Assembly (NCBI GenBank): GCA_003144015.1
Contig: QFWS01000002.1
Location: 310,001 to 374,000 of the forward strand
Source: Flavobacteriaceae bacterium LYZ1037
GTDB taxonomy: Bacteria > Bacteroidota > Bacteroidia > Flavobacteriales > Flavobacteriaceae
Direction of reading: 5' to 3'
Length of the DNA stretch: 64,000 nucleotides
Part shown: one piece after another, positions 45,969 to 54,200 of the stretch
Layout: the number at the start of each line of letters is the position of its first letter
How positions within the stretch are numbered: position 1 is the stretch's first letter
The notes under the pieces: generated by a model
The model's database searches: none
The model's input: only the letters and a program-made list of their open reading frames with translations
Told to the model about the DNA's origin: nothing
Made by a program: the position numbers and the translations under genes

Positions 45969-46356
45969 TGTTAGTTGGTTTTAAAACTTGATATATATCT
46001 AGTTTATAACACCAATAGGTAGCTTAGTAGAAAAGGCAACTATAAAATCAAAAAAAAAGGAAAATAATTGTAAATAAATAAATATTTGGTTGATTAATAG
46101 CTTGACTAATTTAATAAAAAAAAATCGATAGATGCTTAAAAATTAATTAATTATAGATTTTTTCTCTGAGATTGGTGTTTTGAAAGTTGATAAATAAAAC
46201 TCATTGATTTAGAATAAAACAGAAAATCTTGTTGATTTTCTAAAGGAATATTAACAAAAAAATGCCTCTCTTAATTGAGACGCATTTTTATAAATTATAT
46301 TTTACATAGATTCCCTCAGAGTGAGATAATCAAATAAGTTTAAGGCTCTAAAGACT
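45969..46356. other. 388-bp AT-rich intergenic region
   Basis: This gap holds the promoter side of the giant surface protein gene and the 3' side of the acyl-CoA dehydrogenase gene. I see one small dyad (AGAAAATC/GATTTTCT at 46221-46241) and the terminator at 46257. No credible ORF or RNA gene is seen. Confidence 0.6.
46257..46289 (-). terminator. Terminator after the acyl-CoA dehydrogenase gene
   Basis: AAAAATGC-CTCTC pairs with GAGA-C-GCATTTTT around TTAATT. It lies 68 bp beyond the minus-strand stop, and its A-run gives a U-run in that transcript. Confidence 0.65.
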
Positions 46357-47535
46357 CTATTTAAAAGCGTTTAAACCAGTAACATCAAATCCGGTAATTA
46401 AAAGGTGAATATCATGAGTTCCTTCGTAAGTAATTACACTTTCTAGGTTCATAGAGTGACGCATTATACTGTATTCCCCAGTTATTCCCATACCTCCTAA
46501 CATTTGTCTTGCTTCTCTAGCGATATTAATTGCCATATCCACATTGTTACGTTTTGCCATAGATATTTGTGCTGAGGTTGCTGTACCATTTTCACGCATC
46601 ACACCAAGTCTCCATGCCAATAATTGAGCTTTGGTGATTTCTGTAATCATTTCAGCTAATTTTTTTTGTTGCAATTGGAATTGACCAATTGGTTTTCCAA
46701 ACTGGATACGTTCTTTACTATATCTTAAAGCTGTATCGTAACAATCCATTGCTGCTCCAATAGCTCCCCAAGCAATACCATATCTAGCAGAATCTAAACA
46801 TCCCAGTGGTGCGCCTAATCCAGATTTGTTTGGTAATAAGTTTTCTTTTGGGATTTTTACATTATCAAAAATAAGTTCTCCGGTTGCAGATGCTCTTAAA
46901 GACCATTTATTATGTGTTTCAGGCGTTGTAAAACCTTCCATACCTCGTTCTACAATTAATCCGTGAATTCGGCCTTCTTCATTTTTAGCCCAAACTACAG
47001 CTATCTGGCAAAATGGTGCATTGGAAATCCACATTTTAGCACCATTTAAAAGATAATGGTCTCCCATATCTTTAAAGTTTGTGGTCATACCACCAGGATT
47101 TGAGCCATGATCTGGTTCTGTTAATCCAAAAGAGCCTATCCATTCTCCAGATGCTAGTTTTGGCAAGTATTTATTACGTTGTTCTTCGTTTCCATATTTC
47201 CAGATAGGATACATGACTAAAGACGATTGTACCGAAGCTGTACTTCTAACGCCAGAATCTCCACGTTCAATTTCTTGCATGATGAGGCCATAAGAAATCT
47301 GATCTAATCCTGCTCCTCCATATTCGTGTGGGATGTAAGGTCCAAAAGCTCCAATTTCAGCCAAACCATTAATGATTTGTTTTGGAAATTCGGCTTTTTG
47401 AGCATATTCTTCTATTATAGGAGATACGTCGCGTTTAACCCATTCTCGGGCTGCATCACGTACTAATTTATGTTCGTCAGTTAATAGTTCGTCTAGATTG
47501 TAGTAATCAGGAGCTTCAAATAAATCAGGCTTCAT
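46357..47535 (-). CDS. Acyl-CoA dehydrogenase, glutaryl-CoA dehydrogenase-like
   Basis: A 392-residue flavoprotein. It has FGLTEPDHGSNPGGM (FAD contact), KMWISNAPFCQIAVVWA, and YSKERIQFGKPIGQFQLQQ. The catalytic Glu371 lies in VITYEGTHDIHLLI, the position and motif typical of glutaryl-CoA dehydrogenases, which oxidise and decarboxylate glutaryl-CoA to crotonyl-CoA in lysine and tryptophan breakdown. It is downstream of trmN6 by 40 bp, in the rpsP-rimM-trmN6 row. Confidence 0.88.
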   Translation of the reverse strand: MKPDLFEAPDYYNLDELLTDEHKLVRDAAREWVKRDVSPIIEEYAQKAEFPKQIINGLAEIGAFGPYIPHEYGGAGLDQISYGLIMQEIERGDSGVRSTASVQSSLVMYPIWKYGNEEQRNKYLPKLASGEWIGSFGLTEPDHGSNPGGMTTNFKDMGDHYLLNGAKMWISNAPFCQIAVVWAKNEEGRIHGLIVERGMEGFTTPETHNKWSLRASATGELIFDNVKIPKENLLPNKSGLGAPLGCLDSARYGIAWGAIGAAMDCYDTALRYSKERIQFGKPIGQFQLQQKKLAEMITEITKAQLLAWRLGVMRENGTATSAQISMAKRNNVDMAINIAREARQMLGGMGITGEYSIMRHSMNLESVITYEGTHDIHLLITGFDVTGLNAFK

Positions 47536-47575
47536 TTTTAAATCTTTTTGTTAGAAAAGCAAATGTAACAATTTG

Positions 47576-48289
47576 TTACATCTTAAGATAAAAATCTTTT
47601 GTCAAATTTATATAGTCTGAAGTGTATTGATGTCTTGAAGTTTCAATAATAAGTTGCTTGATGGTTGTCTTAGTTTTATAGAATGAAAACTCGATAAGAC
47701 TACGTTTTGTATCTGAAGAAGGTGAGCCTTTTATGTGTAGAATTCTAATTGGAAATAAGTTGGCTTTTGAAGCCAAACTCAAAAAACGTTTTTCTTCTTT
47801 AAACGGAATAACAGCTGTAAAAACGCCATCTTCCATTAATAATTTTGAAACACTATCAATTAAATGTTCAAAAGGCATGGCATCGGTAAAACGAGCTAAA
47901 TTACGTTGGTTGTCATCTGTTTTGTAGTCTTCAGAATAATAAGGTGGATTGGAAATAATTAGATCGTATTTGTCCTCTATTTCATCAGTGAATTCTTGAA
48001 GTGAAGCGTGATAACAAAAGAGTCTATCGCTCCAAGGCGCATTTTCGAAATTATCGACACATTGCTCGTAAGCTTCATCATCTATTTCAAGTGCATCAAT
48101 AATCTCTGCATCACTTCGTTGGGCTAACATTAAAGCAAGAACACCTGTTCCAGAACCAATATCTAAAATGGAAAAAGGTTTTTTTTCTATCGACGTCCAT
48201 GCTCCAAGCAAGACACCATCTGTTCCAATTTTCATGGCACATTTGTCTTGATTTATTGAGAATTGTTTGAATTTGAATGGCTTATTCAT
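47576..48289 (-). CDS. tRNA1(Val) (adenine(37)-N6)-methyltransferase
   Basis: A class I SAM methyltransferase (237 residues) of the TrmN6/YfiC group: FKQFSINQDKCAMKIGTDGVLLGAW (split as FKQFSINQ and MKIGTDGVLLGAW), SAM loop LDIGSGTGVLALMLAQ, and the N6-adenine motif ISNPPYY. I start it at ATG 48289, because the further upstream ATG at 48307 lies inside the palindromic repeat. It should modify A37 of tRNA-Val. It belongs to the rpsP-rimM row. Confidence 0.9.
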   Translation of the reverse strand: MNKPFKFKQFSINQDKCAMKIGTDGVLLGAWTSIEKKPFSILDIGSGTGVLALMLAQRSDAEIIDALEIDDEAYEQCVDNFENAPWSDRLFCYHASLQEFTDEIEDKYDLIISNPPYYSEDYKTDDNQRNLARFTDAMPFEHLIDSVSKLLMEDGVFTAVIPFKEEKRFLSLASKANLFPIRILHIKGSPSSDTKRSLIEFSFYKTKTTIKQLIIETSRHQYTSDYINLTKDFYLKM

Positions 48290-48303
48290 AATGTATTGTT
48301 TTG

Positions 48304-48376
48304 TCATTCAGATGAAGAAATCACTGAAGAATCTAGTTTGTAATCTTATAGATTCCTCACTTTTGTTTAGAATGAA
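48304..48376. repeat. Palindromic repeat between rimM and trmN6
   Basis: Outer arms TCATTCA (48304) and AGAATGA (ending 48376) enclose inner arms GAAGAATCTA (48326-48335) and TAGATTCCTC (48349-48358). It looks like a degenerate member of the dispersed repeats seen in flavobacterial genomes and would form a hairpin in the operon mRNA. Confidence 0.6.
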
Positions 48377-48381
48377 AAAAA

Positions 48382-48912
48382 CTATTCTTCTAGGTATAAA
48401 TCAATCAGTCCTACAGGAGTTTTAACAAAAACGGTTTTGTTAGGTCTATCTATTTTGTCTATAAACTCGTCATTCATCGGAATTAAAATTTCCACCCCAT
48501 CTTTTTCAATTTCAAAAAGAGCCTGTGCTGTAGAGTCGTTAATGGACACAATATCCCCAACAGAGCCATAATTAATATCTTCAACTTTGAATCCAATAAT
48601 TTCGTGAAAATAAAATTTGTTCCCTTCTAGTTTTGGTAAAAATTCTAAAGGTAAATATATATCGCATTTCATTAAGGCATCTGCATCAGCTTCCGTATCT
48701 ACATCTTCAAAACGCACTCGTAATAAATCAGATTTATGTAATTGTGAAGACTCGATAAAGAAAGGCACTAAGTTGTTACGTAAATCGACAAACATGGCGT
48801 CTAAGTTTTCATATAAATCTGGTTCATCTGTATCTAGTTTTATTAAAAGTTCTCCTTTAAAACTATATTTAGACACTATTTTTCCTAAATAAAAACAATC
48901 TTCCTTTTTCAT
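48382..48912 (-). CDS. rimM: Ribosome maturation factor RimM
   Basis: RimM helps 30S head assembly and binds S19. I start at ATG 48912 (MKKEDCFYLGKIVSKYSFKG), which matches family N-termini better than 48936. The N-terminal barrel has the G-K-I-V..YSFKGEL pattern and the C-terminal PRC-barrel has FYFHEIIGFKVED, YGSVGDIVSI and ILIPMNDEFI. At 176 residues it has the usual length. It follows rpsP after a 166-bp gap containing a terminator hairpin. Confidence 0.93.
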   Translation of the reverse strand: MKKEDCFYLGKIVSKYSFKGELLIKLDTDEPDLYENLDAMFVDLRNNLVPFFIESSQLHKSDLLRVRFEDVDTEADADALMKCDIYLPLEFLPKLEGNKFYFHEIIGFKVEDINYGSVGDIVSINDSTAQALFEIEKDGVEILIPMNDEFIDKIDRPNKTVFVKTPVGLIDLYLEE

Positions 48913-49025
48913 CGAAATTTTGATTTTTGTTTCCAAAACAACGGAAACCTTTGTATTAATCTTAAATTTATAAGATTCTCACTGTTGTGAGAATTATTAC
49001 ATAAAACGTTACTGAGTTTTAAATA

Positions 49026-49056
49026 ATAAAAAACCCAGACTATTATAGTCTGGGTT
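49026..49056 (-). terminator. Terminator between rpsP and rimM
   Basis: AACCCAGACTA (49032-49042) and TAGTCTGGGTT (49046-49056) form an 11-bp stem. In the minus transcript it is followed by a U-rich run, so rpsP is probably partly or fully terminated before rimM. Confidence 0.85.
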
Positions 49057-49078
49057 CAAAAGTATAAAAAAATTATTT

Positions 49079-49609
49079 TTATTCTTCTTCGTTTGAAGCT
49101 TCTTCTGAAGTAGCTGCTGCTTCAGTTGTTTCTTCAACAACCTCTTCTACAACCTCTTCTTCTGGAGCTGCAGCAGCAATACGTGCTTCATTTACAGCTT
49201 TTTCAGCTTCTAATGCTTTAGCTTTAGCATCTGCATTAGCTTTTGCTAATCCTTCTACTTTGGCACCAACTTTACCAGACTTCTCTTCTAACCAAGCATT
49301 AAATTTAGCTTCTGCTTGCTCTTCAGTTAAAGCTCCTTTTCTTACACCACCTACTAGATGATTTTTAAGTAAAGCGCCTTTGTATGATAAAATATTTTTG
49401 GCAGTATCAGTTGGTTGTGCACCATTCTGTAGCCATTTAACAGCACTATCAACATCTAATTCAATAGTTGCTGGGTTTGTGTTTGGATTGTAAGCACCTA
49501 ATTTTTCTAAGTATTTACCATCTCTTTTCGATCTTGCATCTGCTGCAATAATCCAGTAATAAGGTTTTCCTTTTTTACCGTGTCTTTGTAATCTAATTTT
49601 AACTGACAT
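49079..49609 (-). CDS. rpsP: 30S ribosomal protein S16 with a long acidic tail
   Basis: Residues 1-~85 are the S16 fold (VKIRLQRHGKKGKPYYWIIAADARSKRDG in parts, KYLEKLGAYNPNT, WLQNGAQPTDTAKNIL). The remaining ~90 residues are Ala/Glu/Lys-rich and end in a very acidic stretch (EEEVVEEVVEETTEAA), an extension typical of Bacteroidota S16 and absent in E. coli. It has its own promoter and leader hairpin upstream. Confidence 0.96.
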   Translation of the reverse strand: MSVKIRLQRHGKKGKPYYWIIAADARSKRDGKYLEKLGAYNPNTNPATIELDVDSAVKWLQNGAQPTDTAKNILSYKGALLKNHLVGGVRKGALTEEQAEAKFNAWLEEKSGKVGAKVEGLAKANADAKAKALEAEKAVNEARIAAAAPEEEVVEEVVEETTEAAATSEEASNEEE

Positions 49610-49623
49610 AAAAATTAATTAGT

Positions 49624-49638
49624 GAGGTTCGCGACCTC
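49624..49638 (-). promoter_or_regulatory. Leader hairpin before rpsP
   Basis: GAGGT (49624-49628) and ACCTC (49634-49638) flank TCGCG. The hairpin would sit 15 bases before the rpsP start codon, in the 5' leader, where it could affect initiation. Confidence 0.35.
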
Positions 49639-49655
49639 TATTATTAATAAGTGTG

Positions 49656-49684
49656 CAAAGATACTATATTTTTTTAAATTTCAA
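49656..49684 (-). promoter_or_regulatory. Bacteroidota promoter for rpsP
   Basis: On the minus strand, TTG (49684-49682) and TATCTTTG (49663-49656) are 18 bp apart, matching TTG-N17-23-TAnnTTTG. Transcription should start ~40 bp before the rpsP ATG. Confidence 0.75.
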
Positions 49685-49759
49685 CTTTTTATATAAAAAC
49701 TAATTGTTTGCTTTTTTTATTATATTTTTGAGTTCTTATTATAAATATGAATATTGATT

Positions 49760-50443
49760 ATGAAAAAATTATTTGTACTTACATTAACCTTGTTGACAGT
49801 TTTAAGTTGCGGTGATGATATAGAGTTTAATTCACCTGCAATGCAAGGGAAAAAAGATGGTGCAAACTGGAAAGCACTTTCTTATTCTGCCGATATAGAT
49901 TATGGTGGTTTTATTATTGAAGGAATAGATAATTTTGGAACAGTTCAATTAATAACGAGTAGCGACTCTCGTGGTACTTTTGAATTAGGCGAAGGAAATA
50001 GCAGTGAAGCCATTTATATTGATGATCAAGGATTGGTTTATTCAACAGCTAATAATCCAGATCCAAGTATTTCTTTATATCCAGCAGATGGACAAATAGT
50101 TGTAGATGATATAGATAATGGAGATCCAAAATCGATTTTAGGTACGTTTTGGTTTAATGCTTATACTGAAGATGGATTACAAGTCGTAAATTTTAGTAAA
50201 GGGATATTTTATAAAGTACCATTATTAGGTGGTTTGGTTTCAAACGGAAGTAACTGTTTAGAAGCAACGCAGGACGCAAACATTGCTGGACAAAACTATG
50301 CAGCTACAAACCCTACTATGCCAGAATATACAGATCTATGTAATGCTTATAAAGTAGCCTTAACGGCCCAGATAACTGCCTGTGGAGATGATACAGGTGG
50401 TTTACAAGCCATCATAGATTCTTTAGGAGATTGTATTCCATAA
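49760..50443 (+). CDS. Putative lipoprotein, DUF6252-like
   Basis: A 227-residue lipoprotein: signal MKKLFVLTLTLLTVLSC with the lipobox Cys at 17. The mature beta-rich region opens with MQGKKDGANWKALSYSADID and has DSRGTFELGEG, similar to DUF6252 lipoproteins of Flavobacteriia. The C-terminal ~50 residues hold four Cys (NCLEAT, DLCNAY, ITACGDD, DCIP), which could form two disulfides. Start at ATG 49760 rather than TTG 49754. Function is unknown. Confidence 0.7.
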   Translation: MKKLFVLTLTLLTVLSCGDDIEFNSPAMQGKKDGANWKALSYSADIDYGGFIIEGIDNFGTVQLITSSDSRGTFELGEGNSSEAIYIDDQGLVYSTANNPDPSISLYPADGQIVVDDIDNGDPKSILGTFWFNAYTEDGLQVVNFSKGIFYKVPLLGGLVSNGSNCLEATQDANIAGQNYAATNPTMPEYTDLCNAYKVALTAQITACGDDTGGLQAIIDSLGDCIP

Positions 50444-50468
50444 TCTTATACTATTAAAAAAATTAACA

Positions 50469-50496
50469 TAAGCGACCTCTAGGGTCGCTTTTTTGT
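50469..50496 (+). terminator. Terminator after the DUF6252-like gene
   Basis: AAGCGACC (50470-50477) pairs with GGTCGCTT (50483-50490), followed by TTTT. Confidence 0.85.
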
Positions 50497-50627
50497 TAAT
50501 ATATCCTAAAGTTTCTTAAGTTTCTCGCTGTATACTTGGTTATAGCCTATATAACTGTTATATTAAAATAGATGTGAAACAATAGGCATCTATAAAAAAA
50601 TTATTGAAATTTAAATGCAAAAGACAC

Positions 50628-51077
50628 ATGAAGTACACAGAAGAAATTTCAAACAAGTTAAACGAATTATTAGAAAAGAATTATGATGCAGAAAAAGGCT
50701 ATATCAATGCCATAAATAACGTGGCAAGTTCTGATTTAAAAATGTTTTTTAAGCGAAGAGCTACAGAGCGTAGTGAATTTGCAAAAGAATTAAGAACAGA
50801 AATCTTACAATATGGTGAAATTCCAACAGACTCAGGTAGTTTTAAAGGAACGATGCACCGAAATTGGATGACACTAAAATCTACTTTCACATCAAACGAT
50901 GAAGAGGCTATCTTAGAAGAGGCCATTAAAGGTGAAAAAGCAAGTTTGGAGGAATATAACGAGATTCTAAAAGAAAGAAACTTACCCCCAAGTATCGACT
51001 CGTTGTTGATAAAACATAAGAATGCTATTCAAGCAGCCATCAATACTGAAAAAGTGCATGAAGAATTAGTGTCTTAA
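50628..51077 (+). CDS. Four-helix-bundle protein, PA2169/DUF2383-like
   Basis: A 149-residue, wholly helical protein. I start it at ATG 50628 (MKYTEEISNKLNELLEKNYDAEKGY), because the upstream TTG at 50604 adds an unrelated segment. The pattern of Glu, His and Lys along four helices (RRATERSEFAKELR, EEAILEEAIKGEKASLEEY) resembles ferritin-like DUF2383 proteins, often stress-induced. Function is unknown. It is followed by a strong terminator. Confidence 0.8.
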   Translation: MKYTEEISNKLNELLEKNYDAEKGYINAINNVASSDLKMFFKRRATERSEFAKELRTEILQYGEIPTDSGSFKGTMHRNWMTLKSTFTSNDEEAILEEAIKGEKASLEEYNEILKERNLPPSIDSLLIKHKNAIQAAINTEKVHEELVS

Positions 51078-51096
51078 TAGACCCAAAATTGATAAT

Positions 51097-51128
51097 GAAA
51101 ACGCAACTCGAAAGGGTTGCGTTTTTTT
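51097..51128 (+). terminator. Terminator after the DUF2383-like gene
   Basis: AAACGCAAC pairs with GTTGCGTTT (51116-51124) around TCGAAAGG and is followed by TTTTTGTTT. Confidence 0.88.
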
Positions 51129-51289
51129 GTTTATAACTGTTTATAATTTTCTTTCCTGAAAGCGATAATTATCTGTATTTTTAAAAACTTTTCTTCTAAA
51201 GAAAATCAACCATAATTTTTTGGATATATATTTTAATATTCGTGGCTATAAACTAGCTTAACGACTAAACATAAACAATTTAACAATAG

Positions 51290-54200
51290 ATGTATTTAAT
51301 CTTCGATACCGAAACTACTGGATTACCAAAACGTTGGGATGCACCAATTACAGATACAGATAATTGGCCAAGATGTATCCAGATTGCTTGGCAGTTGCAT
51401 GACGATATGGGAAACTGTATCGAACATCAAGATTATTTAATTAAACCAGAAGGCTTTAATATTCCTTATGATGCTGAGAAAATTCATGGCATTTCTACCG
51501 AATTGGCTCAAGAGCAAGGAGCCTCTTTGGTTGAGGTATTAGAAAAATTTAATCATGCACTAGCTAAAACAAAGTTTGTTGTTGGGCAAAATGTCAAGTT
51601 CGATCTCAACATCATGGGAGCCGAATTTGTTAGAGAAAATATAGATAATCAATTACAAGAACTTCCGGTTTTAGATACTTGTACAGAACACACTGCATCG
51701 CTTTGTCAGTTACCTGGAGGACGTTATGGAAAATTCAAGCTTCCAACTTTAACCGAGTTACATCAGTTTTTGTTTAATAAACCTTTTGCCGAAGCCCATA
51801 ATGCTACTGCAGATGTGGAAGCAACAACGCGTTGTTTTTTAGAACTAATCCGACGTCAAGAATATACCAACGAAGAGTTGGATGTTCAACCAGATTATTT
51901 TAAGAACTTTTCTGAAGTCAATCCGAAGGAAATACAGCTTATTGGTTTAAAGCACATCAATCTCAAACAGGAAAGTGCTAAAATCAATAAACGCATTCAG
52001 GATAAACAATCGGTCGATTTATCTGAAGCTGAAATAAAAGAGAACATCACAGAATTAGCCGATGTAGAATTTGTTCATCTTCATAATCATTCGCAATTTT
52101 CAGTGTTGCAATCTACTATTAGTATACCAGATTTAGTGACTGCAGCAGCAGAACAAAACATGCCAGCCGTTGCTCTAACAGATCATGCGAATATGATGGG
52201 GGCATTTCACTTTGTAAAAGCTGTTAATAATCATAACAAAACCATTCAAGCCAAAAACAAACAGGCTATAGAAGAAGGTGTTAAACCTACTTTAAAGGAA
52301 ATAAAACCGATACTTGGTTGCGAGTTTTTTGTTTGCGAAGATCATTCAGATAAAAGCAGAAAAGACAATGGATATCAAATAGTACTTATCGCAAAAAATA
52401 AAAATGGGTATCATAATTTAGCAAAATTATCGTCTCATGCCTTTGTCGATGGTTTTTATTATTTACCAAGAATCGATAAAAAACTCATTCAACAATATAA
52501 AGAAGATTTAATAGTACTTACAGGGAATTTATATGGGGAAGTACCAAGTAAAGTGTTGAATATTGGCGAAAATCAGGCAGAAGAAGCTTTGCTTTGGTGG
52601 AAACAGGAGTTTGGCGAGGATTTGTATATTGAATTAATGCGCCATAATCAGGAAGATGAAAATCGTGTTAATCCTGTATTAATTGAATTCTCAAAAAAGC
52701 ATGACATCAAACTTGTGGCGACTAATAATACCTATTATTGTAAGCAAGAAGATGCAAATGCTCATGATATTTTACTTTGTGTAAAAGATGGAGAAAAACA
52801 AGCTACTCCAATAGGTAGAGGTCGTGGTTATCGTTATGGAATGCCAAATAAAGAGTATTATTTTAAATCATCTGAAGAGATGAAAAACCTCTTTAAAGAT
52901 ATTCCTGAAGCCATTTCAAACATACAAGAAGTGGTCGATAAAGTAGAAGCTTTTCAGTTAGCAAGAGATGTTTTATTGCCAGCTTTTGATATCCCTGAAG
53001 AATTTAAAAACGAAGAAGATATTATAGATGGTGGCAAACGTGGTGAAAATGCATATCTCAGACATTTAACCTATGAAGGTGCTAAGAAGCGTTATCCCGA
53101 ACTTACTGATGAAATTAAAGAACGCTTAGATTTTGAGTTAAGTGTTATTGAAAACACAGGATACCCAGGATATTTTTTAATTGTAGAAGATTTTATTCGT
53201 GAAGCTCGAAATATGGACGTGTCTGTAGGTCCAGGTCGTGGTTCTGCAGCAGGATCTGTTGTAGCATATTGTTTAAAAATAACTAATATCGATCCTCTTA
53301 AATACAATTTGCTTTTTGAGCGTTTTTTAAATCCAGATCGTGTAAGTATGCCAGATATCGATATCGATTTCGATGATGAAGGCCGTAGTCGTGTTATGGA
53401 TTATGTTATTGAAAAATATGGAAGCAATCAAGTAGCCCAAATAATTACTTATGGAACCATGGCTGCCAAGTCATCCATTAGAGATACAGCACGTGTATTA
53501 GATTTACCCTTATTTGATGCCGATAGAATCGCGAAATTAATTCCAACCATGTCTAAGCTTCATAAAATTTTTGGAGCAGATGAAAAGGGATTGAAAAACA
53601 TGTTTCGAGCTGAAGACTTAGAAAAAGTAAATCAGCTTTTAAATATTTCTGATGGTGACGATTTAGAAGCCGAAACGGTCAATCTTGCAAGAATGTTAGA
53701 AGGTTCTGTTAGAAACACTGGGATTCACGCTTGTGGTGTGATAATTACACCAGACGATATTACCAAGTTTGTTCCTGTAGCTACAGCTAAAGATTCAGAT
53801 TTGTATGTTACACAATTCGATAACTCGGTTGTAGAAGATGCTGGGTTGTTAAAGATGGATTTTTTAGGATTAAAGACACTAACTTTAATTAAAGACACAG
53901 TTAAAATTGTAAAAGCCAAACACAATATTTTACTGGATCCTGATACGTTTCCACTAGATGATGAAAAAACCTACGAACTCTTTCAAAAAGGAGAAACTGT
54001 AGGTGTGTTCCAATACGAATCTCCTGGAATGCAAAAACATTTAAAAGAGCTGAAACCTACCGTTTTTGAAGATTTAATTGCCATGAATGCCTTGTATCGT
54101 CCAGGGCCAATGGAATATATTCCAAGTTTTACAAGACGTAAACATGGCGATGAAGATATTGAATACGACCTTCCAGTTATGGAAGAATATCTTAAAGAAA

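Noticed and set aside
46300-46355. Possible degenerate repeat (AGATTCCCTCAGAGTGAGAT region)
   Set aside because: It resembles the arms of the flavobacterial repeats only weakly, and no mirrored arm is found.
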